Shown here one piece after another: positions 55,976 through 64,000 of a stretch of 64,000 nt of DNA. The stretch comes from Typha latifolia (Eukaryota; Streptophyta; Magnoliopsida; Poales; Typhaceae). Both the position numbers and the translations under genes were made by a program. Where the stretch lies: assembly GCA_019914945.1 (NCBI GenBank), contig CM034110.1, positions 1,679,001 to 1,743,000 on the forward strand, written 5' to 3'. The notes beneath the pieces are model-generated. The model worked only from the letters and a program-made list of their open reading frames with translations, was not told the origin of the DNA and searched no databases. Numbering within the stretch: the first letter of the stretch is position 1; every line of letters begins with the position of its first letter.

Positions 55976-56333
55976 ATCGACAGGTGACCATACGTCCGAT
56001 GCGTAACCAAAAATTAACACATCGCTACTTTGGTCCGTTTCAGGTGTTGGAGCATATTGGTCTAGTTGCATATCATTTGGAGCTGCCGAAGTGGTCGACA
56101 GTGCATCCTATTTTTTATGTTTCATTATTGAGAGAGCGCATTGGAGATCACGAGATTGTTGGATCGGTTCTACCGGAGCCATTGGAGGGGATAGAGATCA
56201 TAGTGCCAGTTCGAGTACTTGCTAGACGCCGATGATGACATGGTACCAGATTGGGGATGGAGATTATAGTTGAGTGGCTTAGCAAGCCATCCGATGAGGC
56301 GACATGGGAGTTGGAGACTGATATCTTGAGACC
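55976..56333 (+). pseudogene. P4 integrase C-terminus and chromodomain
   Basis: VTIRPMRNQKLTHRYFGPFQVLEHIG leads to VAYHLELPKWSTVHPIFYVSLLRERIGD (55984-56235), then a chromodomain read through one stop: GMEIIVEWLSKPSDEATWELETDIL. The last residues, the stop and the polypurine tract seen in the related copy at 24460-24504 are missing; the 3' LTR begins directly. Confidence 0.88.
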
Positions 56334-57200
56334 TGATATCTTATTGCATTAGACGTTTATTTTCATTAAATAAATTCCTGTAGGTCGCATTCGAATGTAG
56401 GAGGGGTCGCGTTCAAACGCCCTTGCGAACTCCTGCATCAGGTTCGTAAATACAGAGAACGCATATTGTGCATTTGAACGTGGTCGGGTGAGTTCAAACG
56501 CCCGCGTTCGAATGCATGCATCGCGTTCGCACTTATAGAGAATGTGTTTTGGTGCGTTCGAACGTGACCGGGCGCGTTCGAACGCGATAGATGAAAATCC
56601 TCTAGAATTAGGGTTTCATATTATTTTAGGACTTGTTGGCTAGCCTCTATATATATGTGGATGACAACCAAATTTATTATCGAATTGGATTATTAATTTC
56701 TTGGCTATTATCTTCTCTCTAGACTTCTTCCTCCTCTCTCTTCACTATCTTTCCACCTCTACCATTGGCAAGGTTTGTCCTAACTTCTAATCTCCCTCGA
56801 TTGTCGAGCAACCCCTCTTCTTTGGGATCTCGACCACTTCGTTCCCTTCGTCTATATCTTTTAACCACTTCCACAATCCACCTTCATCTCTATACACATC
56901 CATAACCCTAACATCCACTCCACCCGTCACCACCACCATCACCATCACCCACGTTATTCAGCATTTTTGTTTCTACTATAGTTCAAATATGCGAAGGGCA
57001 TAAATACAAAAGTTGTATATTAGGAAGTTATGGATCTAACCTAATTAGTTTCATAATATTATGACTACGGAAGAATATTTGAAAAATATTTTCCCACAAT
57101 CGTGCAAACTGATTCCTATAATACATCCAGATCTTGAAGGAATCGTTGCATAGCCTATCTTTGGTATCGGAACTTATCAATTTGGTATCAGAGCTTATAA
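56334..57200 (+). mobile_element. P4 3' LTR
   Basis: 867 bp; the first few bases are compressed by a small deletion (TGATATCTTATTGC against TGATACACTTAG...CTTATTGC). A palindrome cluster lies at 56385-56590, with TATA-like CTCTATATATATG near 56645. The end reads TTTGGTATCAGAGCTTATAA, followed by atgac. Confidence 0.88.
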
Positions 57201-57205
57201 ATGAC

Positions 57206-57990
57206 CGCTCAGCCCATGGAAGGAATTTGACCCAATCCTTTGGTCGGTCAGCCACAAAGCATTGCAAGTATTGCTCTAGTCAGCAATTCACCACCTCGAT
57301 TTGGCCATCCGTCTCGGGGTGATAAGCTAAACTAAGGTTGACTCGAGTCCCTTGCAATCTAAAGAACTCAGACCAAAACTTGCTGATGAAGATGCAATCC
57401 CAGTTTGACACGATCATCCTACGCATCCCATGCAAGTGCGCCACTTCCCGAACAAAAATTGCACCAACCTTTTTCGCAGAAAACGGGTGTGTAAATGCTA
57501 TGAAATGAGCATATTTGCTCAGCCTATCCACCACAACGAACATCATCGATTATCCTCGAACCTCTGGCAGCCCCTCAATGAAGTCCATCGAGATATCCTC
57601 CCAAATATGCTCTGATATAGGCAGTGGTTGCAACAGCCCGCTAGGCTTGAGTGTCTCCAATTTGACTCGTTGGCAGATTTGGCATTCACGCACATACTTC
57701 TTCACGTCCGACTTCATCGTTGTCTATGTACAGTTTTGGGCCAGCCGCTTATAGGTACGTAAGACCCCTTCATGGCCTGCTATAGGAGTATCATGGAAAT
57801 GCGCTATCAATAGTCTCCGTAACTCTTCGTCTGCGGGTACCTTGATTCACTTGTGCTCGAGTACCAATCCGTCGCGCTCCTCGTGCTCGGGGTGGCTTGA
57901 TGGGTTCTCTCTTAGCTCCTCCATGAGTCAAACCAGATCACTATCCTCTGTGCTGGCTCTTTGCAGATTTGAGAAAAAAAGGAAAGGTGG
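57206..57990 (-). pseudogene. M2 integrase N-terminus and core
   Basis: Minus strand: HFHDTPIAGHEGVL...CQICQRVK (zinc region, about 57660-57800), SMDFIEGLPEVRG, MMFVVVDRLSKYAHFIAF, MIVSNWDCIFISKFW (SDRDP decayed) and LAYHPETDGQIEVV, with KDWVKFLPWAERS at the P4 junction. Its end continues at 50649. Confidence 0.87.
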
Positions 57991-58490
57991 GTGCTGAGAA
58001 AGAAGCGAGCTCACTTGCATCCCCTACGCTTGGAAGTTCAAACAGCAGTTGATTTTCATCGAGCAGCACTCTCCGATCATTCCTCTAAAATGTCAATGTG
58101 AGGTTTGTCAAATGTCACGGGTCCCAAGCTTCAAAGCCATTGAGTCTGCAAGACAATGGCGGCACCTCGCAAGGCCAACGGATAAAGATCCAATGTGAAA
58201 ATTTGGCCTTGCACCTTCAACTCCACACCTCCACAAATGAAATCTACTTGCAAGGTGGTGCTATCTCCAATCGGCACATCAAACCCTTCCGTGGATTTTG
58301 ACTCAAGCTCAATCTTCTTAAGAAGCCTCTTGTCAATGAAGTTGTGGGTGGACCTGGTGTCGATCAAGATTCTCACTGTGGTTGTCTTGATTACACCATT
58401 CACCCGCAAAGTCTTTGGTGCGGCTGTCCCAGAATAAGTGTGGAGGGAGATCTCGACCATCATATCCTCCACAAGTCGCTCCTCAACTAC
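57991..58490 (-). pseudogene. M2 protease, RT and RNase H deleted
   Basis: YSGTAAPKTLRVNGVIKTTTVRILIDTRSTHNFIDKRLL: the catalytic DTG is DTR. Then FDVPIGDSTTLQ and DLYPLALRGAAIVL. After the spacer (about 58060) the sequence jumps straight to the end of RNase H (SAPTFPFF-like, about 57985-58010), so RT and most of RNase H have been deleted. Confidence 0.85.
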
Positions 58491-59902
58491 TCCTCCTAGC
58501 TATCCAACCACACTGTCATCTTCATCTACAATCTCATCCTCAGCCTCCACCAATCCATTTATTAGCATTACCGATCCCATCAATTTAGCGCAGCGATGTT
58601 CGGGTAGAAATTTCTCATCACAGCGAAAGCATAGACCTTTGGCTCTTCGCTCCTCCACTTGAGCAGGTGTGAGTGCTCGACCCGGACCTCTAGGTGCGTA
58701 CTTAACATCTTGGGAGGGCTTCAGGGGTGCTCGAGAAGGCACCATTGCAGCAACGGTTCTTGGTACACCGGTAACATTTCTTGCTGCTATGGTTGGTTGA
58801 GCTGGATTGTGGCTTCCTTGGCTTGTCCAATTTTGTTTGAGGTGTAACTTATGGCTCGATATTTGTCTTCCATGAGTACTGCATCTTCGAAGGCCTCCTT
58901 TAAGGTTCTAGGCCTTAAAGCCCTCACGTCAGCTTGTATGTCTTCCGTAGCCCGAAGATGAATGTGCTGCGAAGTTGTTGATCTGTCCATGGAGGTTGGC
59001 ATTGGCTACTTATTCTCTCAAATTCTTCTTGTTGATCTGTCCGTGGTCTTTTGCACCGTCTTTGAGAGGAGAGCATCGAAGTCTTCATACCCCGACGCAA
59101 AAATCGGCCCAAGTTTCAATCGTCTCATGTGCATTAGCTGCTCGAAACCAATGGAGTGCCGCATCTTCAAGGTGGAAGCTCGCAAGCATCACCTTATATT
59201 CTTCCGCTGTACCCTGGTATGCGAAGAATTGTTTAGCCCTATATAACCAATCGATCGGATCACCACCTTTGAACTTGGAAAATTTGAGACACATGATTTG
59301 CCCACGGATACTGTTGTCTCGATCCGGATCATATCCCAGTCCCTTTCTAACCAGAGGAGGTTGCACCATGAATGGTTGAGGATCCCTTCTTCAATTTTGG
59401 TTAACTCGACGCGGTTCCGGTTCGTATTGCCCTGCCCACGGATCTAGATCTCCAAGACTATCTCCATAGTTGTTTGCTTGTCGGATGGGCTCACCTGCAA
59501 TTGGACCTATTGTAACCATCCTTGCTTGTCTTTGCCTATAGGGTGGTAGTAGCAGAGGCTCTTGTGGGTGCAAATTTTGAACCGGTGGCGGCGGGTTCAT
59601 GGGGGTGGACTCACGTCGTGGGGTCGTTGGTGCATTTTGTTCACCATGGCTTCCCTTGTCACCCGTAATTATCACATCATCTCCATCATCATCTGATTGC
59701 TGACGGTCATTTATTCGGAAAGGGACCCAATCATGGCTTGAATGCTAGGCTCTTCTGTATTCAAATTTAGTCGGGCAGTTCTGCGGGTGGAAGTCCCCGC
59801 AACCATTTCCCCCTCCTCTATTGGGGAAATCTCGTCTTCCTCGTCTCGATGTGCAGTCATGGCTCTAGTTGTCGTCATAAGAAGCGCGTGTCCGAGAAAT
59901 AG
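58491..59902 (-). pseudogene. M2 gag
   Basis: The likely start is at about 59878 (MTTTRAMTAHRDEEDEISPI), matching P3. A Pro-rich region (59391-59675) and capsid KFKGGDPIDWLYRAKQFFAYQG (59085-59369) follow, then, broken, SSQCQPPWTDQQLRSTFIFGLR, and the knuckle CFRCDEKFLPEHRC in which Gly-His is Glu-His (58610-58660). Several frameshifts. It lacks part of the capsid centre near 59040-59100. Confidence 0.85.
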
Positions 59903-59916
59903 TGGCTCTGATACCA
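59903..59916 (-). promoter_or_regulatory. M2 primer-binding site
   Basis: On the minus strand TGGTATCAGAGCCA, three bases after the LTR end GATCGTATCA. Complementary to initiator tRNA-Met. Confidence 0.9.
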
Positions 59917-59919
59917 ACT

Positions 59920-60814
59920 TGATACGATCTCCCATTTAGGCTAAGGCTCGATATATCCCAATTTTAAAAATAGATCTTGAAAGATGTAGCCATCGAATTA
60001 ATGTGAAATTTTGATATGTTGTAGCACAGGCAAAGAGCTTTTTAACAAATATATTTTCAAGTGAATCGGATAGTGGGATCTCAAGATATCATCCTATTAG
60101 TAGATGAATATCAAAGAGTCTATTTTTGGATTCATAGATGGAGGCATGAGATCCTAGGTGATGATGGGTGGTGGTAGACCGGTGGTAATGGGGTGGCATC
60201 GATGAATAAGTAGTGATGGAAGGGTTATGGGTGATGGAAGGGGTTAGGGCAAGGTGATAAAAAGATTGGAAGAAGGGGAAGGAGTTGGCTACCCCTAAGG
60301 GACTAGGGTGAATGGCCAGTCGAGGAGGGTTAGAAGCAGCGTTGCCGAGGAACGAGAGAACGAGAGAGAAGAATACGAAGGAGACAAGGGCAAAACTCAA
60401 TTCATTCAATAGTGATTCCATGGTTGCTGTCACACCATTAGAGGCTAACCAAACAATTCAAAAATGGCAATTATTAACCCTAAAACAGTAGAATTTTGCT
60501 GACCGAATTTGAACGCGCCCGATTGCGTTTGAACGCACATTTTGCGTTCTCTGTATTTGTGAACATGATGTAGGCATTCGCAAGTGCGTTTGAACGCAGT
60601 GTCTGCAAGCGCGTTTGAACGCACATTGTGCACTCTCTGTATTTGCGAACCTGATGTAGACGTTCGCAAGCGCATTCAAACGCACTCCACCCGCGTTCGA
60701 ACGCGAATATGGAAAACTTATTTTTCTATGAATTAAATACTAATATAAGAATAAAAGACACCCCTAAAGTGTATCTATTCTCGAGATGACATCGGTGAAG
60801 CCTGAATCGTATCA
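59920..60814 (-). mobile_element. M2 5' LTR
   Basis: An 895-bp minus-strand LTR from TGATACGATTCAGG (60814) to GATCGTATCA (59920), with a palindrome cluster at 60500-60715. It does not contain the internal PBS-like copy seen in P3, so it belongs to a sister subfamily with M1. Confidence 0.88.
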
Positions 60815-60990
60815 AGGCATTCGAACGCGCCCGACTGCGTTCGAACACACATTTGCATTCTCTATTTTTGCGAACCTGATGCAGGCATTCGAATGCGACC
60901 CCTCCTGTGTTTGAACACGACCTATAGGAATTTTATTTTAATAAAAATAAATAACTAATGCAATAAGAAAAGACACAACTAAATGTATCA
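60815..60990 (-). mobile_element. G1 LTR fragment, inverted relative to P5
   Basis: Minus strand: TGATACATTTAGTTGTG at 60990, then GCATTAGTTATTTATTT and palindromes down to about 60815. Only the first ~175 bp of a G1 LTR are present. It points away from the P5 pol that follows on the plus strand. Confidence 0.78.
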
Positions 60991-62400
60991 AACTATTTGA
61001 GAAATCAAAGGAGTTGCCACCAAGGCGAACGGCGGACCATCGCATAGAGATTGTACCTGGAGCTACATCAGCGAAAGTGAGGCCATATCAGTATCTACAT
61101 GTGCAAAAGGAGGTTATCTCCAAGATGGTAGCCGAGATGTTGGTGCAAGGCCACATACAACCAAGTCATAGCTCTTACTCATCACCAGTGCTATTGGTGC
61201 AAAAAGAGGATGGGACATGGCATTTTTGTGTTGACTACCGGGCACTAAACACTATCACCGTCAAAGACTGGTATCCCATTCCGATCATAGAGGAGCTGCC
61301 GGACGAGTTTGTAGGGGCGACCATATTCAGTAAGCTTGACTTTAGAGCCGAGTATCATCAAATTAGTGTTCACCCGGTGGATGTGTATAAAACTATATTT
61401 CGGACTCCGGACGGGCATTACGAGTTCCGGGTGATGCCCTCTGGTCTCATCAATGCTCCAACTACTTTTCAAGGCTTCATGAATGATATCTTTTGGCCAC
61501 TACTACGAAGGTATGTCTTGGTAATCTTTGATGACATTTTGGTATATAGCAAGACTGAAATGAAGCATTTACGATATTTGGAGGATGTACTGAATTTGTT
61601 AACGTAAAACTAGCTAAAGATTAAGAAGTCCAAGTGCCTATGGGGAGTACCACAAATGGAGTATTTAGGCCACATCATCTCAGCTGAAGGTGTAGCAACG
61701 GATTCTCAAAAGGTTGCATGTATGATCGTTTGGCCAATCCCTATTACCACCACAGGATTGCAAAGACTCTTGGGGTTGACCGGTTATTATCGCTGCTTCA
61801 TCATCGGGTATGGCAAGATCGCTGCTCCCCTCACTTCTTTGTTGAAGAAAAACTCTTTCAGATAGACGGATGAAGCCACTACAGCCTTTGAAGACTAAAA
61901 ATAGCAATGACAACAACACTCGTTCTAGCTCTATCGGACTTCACCAAAGAGTTTATTGTAGAATATGATACGTCGGGAGTTAGCAGAGGAGTTGTACTAA
62001 TGCAAAGAGGACATTCCACCGCCTTTCTTAGCACGGCTTTATCATAAAAATCCCAGCAATTGTCGACCTACGAGAGAGAGATGGTAGCAATTCTACATGC
62101 CCATAAAGTTGAGGCCTTATTTGATTGGCAGACGATATATCATCCGAACGGATCAAAGGAGCCTTCCATAATTTATGGGACAGCATATTCACACTCTGGC
62201 ACAGCAGAGATGGGTCACAAAATTCATACTCTCACGCCAACTCGATACTAGCCGGGTTTGCAACCCATTCTTCTCCTATTTTTCCTTTTATTGATGGGCT
62301 GAGGTATGCATGTACATCTGACCAAGATGTTTTGAGATTGTTACAAGAGGTGTTGCATGATCAGGAGCGCCATCCAAAGTTAGAGAATTAAGGTGGTTTG
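60991..62400 (+). pseudogene. P5 (G1) reverse transcriptase and RNase H
   Basis: Starts in the spacer before RT (ELPPRRTADHRIEIVPG). A 197-codon open stretch (61014-61604) includes SSPVLLVQKEDGTWHFCVDYR, FSKLDFRAEYHQISV, LINAPTTFQGFMND and catalytic [11 protein letters not shown] (Ile-Phe-Asp-Asp, conserved acids). A stop (CAA/CAG to TAA) follows at 61605, then [10 protein letters not shown] and [10 protein letters not shown]. RNase H is decayed and has lost part near 62225, where it jumps to the AGFATHSSPIFPFIDGL linker. Confidence 0.87.
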
Positions 62401-63540
62401 CTATTAGACCGCGAATGCATTTGGGTGCCCACAAATGATAGATTGCAGTAGAAATTGTTGGAGCACTTTCACCAAACTTCAGAGGCTGGTCATGAGGGTG
62501 TCTTGAGAATTTATAGGAGGATATCTCAGAGTTGCACATGGCTAGGATTAAGGCAAGATGTGAGGAGTTTTGTCCGTGCTTGGAAAGTCTGTCAAAGGGC
62601 TAAGACAACCACAATGAAATCGGCCGAATTACTACAGCCTCTATCGATATCGGACCGTGTTTGGGAAGACATTTCTATAGATTTTATAGAGAGTCTTTCG
62701 CTGGTACGTGGTTGTTCTATTATTTTTGTTGTGGTTGACATTGAGTAAGTATGCGTACTTTTCTACATTATCACATCCATTTTCAGCCAAGTCAGTGGCC
62801 GAAAATTTTGTTAGAGATGTTGCTCGGTTACATGGCATACTACGAACAATTGTCTCAGATTATGATCTTGTATTTATGAGCGACTTTTGAACGGCATTTT
62901 TTAGATTGCAGGGGACTCGATTGAATTTCAGTTTGGCCTACTATCTACAAACGGACGACCAAACCAAGGTGGTCAATCGAGGCATTGAGCAGTACTTGAG
63001 GTGCTTTGTCAAAGAGATGTCGAGACGGTGGTTGGAGTTCTTACCGTGGGCAAAGCGGTCTAACAACACCACCTACCACAACAGTATTAACATGACTCCA
63101 TTTGAGGCAGTGTATGGGCGCATGGCTTCGACATGACGCGCTTATGACCTAGTGGCATCTGTAGGTGGACTTAGCTATGATAGATATAGATACCACATTG
63201 AGGAGGTTGCGTGCCCATCTTGAAGTTGCTCAAAACCGCATAAAGCAAATTTATGATCATAGCCATAAGGAGCAAGTGTTCGACGTTGGTAGTTGGGTGT
63301 TCATGAGGGTGAAACTTTGCGTTCGATGCAAAACCAGAAGTTAGCGCATCGCTACTTTGGTCTATTTTGGGTGTTGGTACGGTTACATATCGTTTGAAGC
63401 TGCCGGAGGGGTCGAAACTGCATCCTGTCTTCCATGTTTTATTACTGAGGGAACAGATTGGAGATTATGAGGTCGTTCGATCAGTTTTACTAGAGCCATT
63501 GGAGGAGACAGACCATCCGATGAGGCGACATGGAAATTGG
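62401..63540 (+). pseudogene. P5 integrase and chromodomain remnant
   Basis: Zinc region HFHQTSEAGHEGVL...CQRAK (62455-62600), IDFIESLSLVRGCS, a frameshift at about 62740, KYAYFSTLSHPF, a TGA after MSDF at 62888, then SLAYYLQTDDQTKVVNRG, where the catalytic Glu is Lys, and EFLPWAKRSNNT. The C-terminus is broken; a last chromodomain scrap (SDEATWKLET) ends near 63540. Confidence 0.85.
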
Positions 63541-63766
63541 AGACGGAGTGCATTCAAATGTGATCTGGCGCGTTCGAACGCAATCAGCAGGAGTCCATTA
63601 GAATTAAGGTTAATAATTATTATTTTGGCTTATTGTCTAGCCTCTATAAAGGTGTGGATGACAGCCAAAATCATTATGCTATTAGAATATTTGTTTCTTG
63701 CCTCTCTATCTTCTCTCTACCCTAATCTCTCTCCTTCCTCTTCACCAACCTACCATCTCTATCGTT
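63541..63766 (+). mobile_element. G1 LTR internal fragment
   Basis: Contains two palindromes, the CTCTATAAAGGTGTGG promoter-like site (about 63640) and the start of the CT-rich leader. Both ends of the LTR are missing; it follows the pol scrap directly and changes at about 63766 to GC/CT-rich repeats. Confidence 0.7.
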
Positions 63767-64000
63767 GGGCCCCGCAGCCACCGCCAGCCCCCCGCCCCAT
63801 CGCCTCTCTCTTTTATTTCTCTCCCCTCTCTCTCTTTTATTTCTCTCCCCTCTCTCTCTTTTATTTCTCTCCCCTCTCTCTTTTATTTCTCTCCCCTCTC
63901 TCTCTTTCGATTTCTCTCTCACTGTCCTCTCTCTCAAACTCTCTTTCTCTCTCTCTCTCTCATTGTTACCACCGCCAAACCACCATTGTTGCCGTCGTTG
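63767..64000. repeat. CT-rich tandem repeat region at window end
   Basis: Four to five units of about 25-30 bp of the form CTCTCTCTTTTATTTCTCTCCC (63805-63905) between GC-rich blocks (GCAGCCACCGCC, GTTACCACCGCC). The composition resembles the CT-rich tract of the Tekay-like LTR (5600-7700), but continuity with that family cannot be shown here. Confidence 0.6.

Larger units (their letters stand above)
50655..57200 (+). mobile_element. Nearly complete G1 Gypsy P4, TSD atgac
   Basis: A 6546-bp chromovirus with both LTRs, PBS, gag, protease, RT, RNase H, integrase and chromodomain in order. The duplication atgac lies at 50650-50654 and 57201-57205, and M2 integrase is continuous across it. Terminal bases are slightly decayed (TCATAC left, TTATAA right). 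Many stops and frameshifts, no polypurine tract and roughly 10 percent LTR divergence show that it is old and inactive. Confidence 0.9.

Overview
This is a plant nuclear window, almost certainly from a flowering plant. It consists almost entirely of LTR retrotransposons nested into, deleted within and rearranged around one another. Evidence for a plant: the primer-binding sites are the plant initiator-Met type (TGGTATCAGAGC); Sirevirus-type Copia elements with an env-like region sit beside chromodomain-containing Ty3/Gypsy elements (chromoviruses); there are CACTA-like subterminal repeats and a foldback MITE; and coding frames are broken by many C-to-T type changes. The species cannot be named from the sequence. 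I found no tRNA, rRNA, CRISPR array or prokaryotic gene, and only one possible non-transposon protein fragment (41.5-42.1 kb, minus strand).

Layout. 1-3.2 kb: two Sirevirus-type Copia LTRs in opposite orientation (31-967 plus, 2149-3227 minus) flank a piece of a long Tekay-like Gypsy LTR. 3.2-5.35 and 13.3-15.0 kb: a rearranged minus-strand Copia (copy A), split by a Tekay-like Gypsy element (5351-13307, 5-bp target duplication agaag). 15.0-21.6 kb: a second minus-strand Copia (copy B) with env-like remnant, reverse transcriptase (RT), integrase, protease, gag, PBS and 5' LTR. 21.6-25.4 kb: deletion derivatives of a plus-strand chromovirus (family G1). 25.4-40.1 kb: one old plus-strand Gypsy (P2) broken into segments by three insertions: a G1-like solo LTR, a short non-autonomous G2 element (28089-30588, TSD acctt) and a minus-strand Gypsy M1 (31500-39091, TSD ggcac). 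M1 itself contains a 3.86-kb Tekay-like solo LTR (33455-37318, TSD cgtgg). 40.1-43.2 kb: sequence with little recognisable TE content, including the possible host gene fragment. 43.2-46.8 kb: the best-preserved Gypsy gag-pol (P3), intact at its 5' end and cut off inside RT, flanked by ~965-bp direct repeats of non-LTR sequence. 47.8-49.1 kb: AT-rich DNA with a foldback MITE and a CACTA-like end. 49.4-60.8 kb: minus-strand Gypsy M2, interrupted by a nearly complete plus-strand G1 element P4 (50655-57200, TSD atgac). 60.8-64.0 kb: another G1 pol (P5) ending in CT-rich sequence.

Functionally, each element once encoded gag, protease, reverse transcriptase, RNase H and integrase and moved by copy-and-paste. 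None looks autonomous now. The most unexpected pattern is regulatory. A CpG-rich 12-bp palindrome, GCGTTCGAACGC, and its one-base decay variants are clustered just upstream of the LTR promoter in both the Copia and the Gypsy families. In addition, two Gypsy LTR families carry an extra copy of the tRNA primer-binding sequence inside the LTR end.
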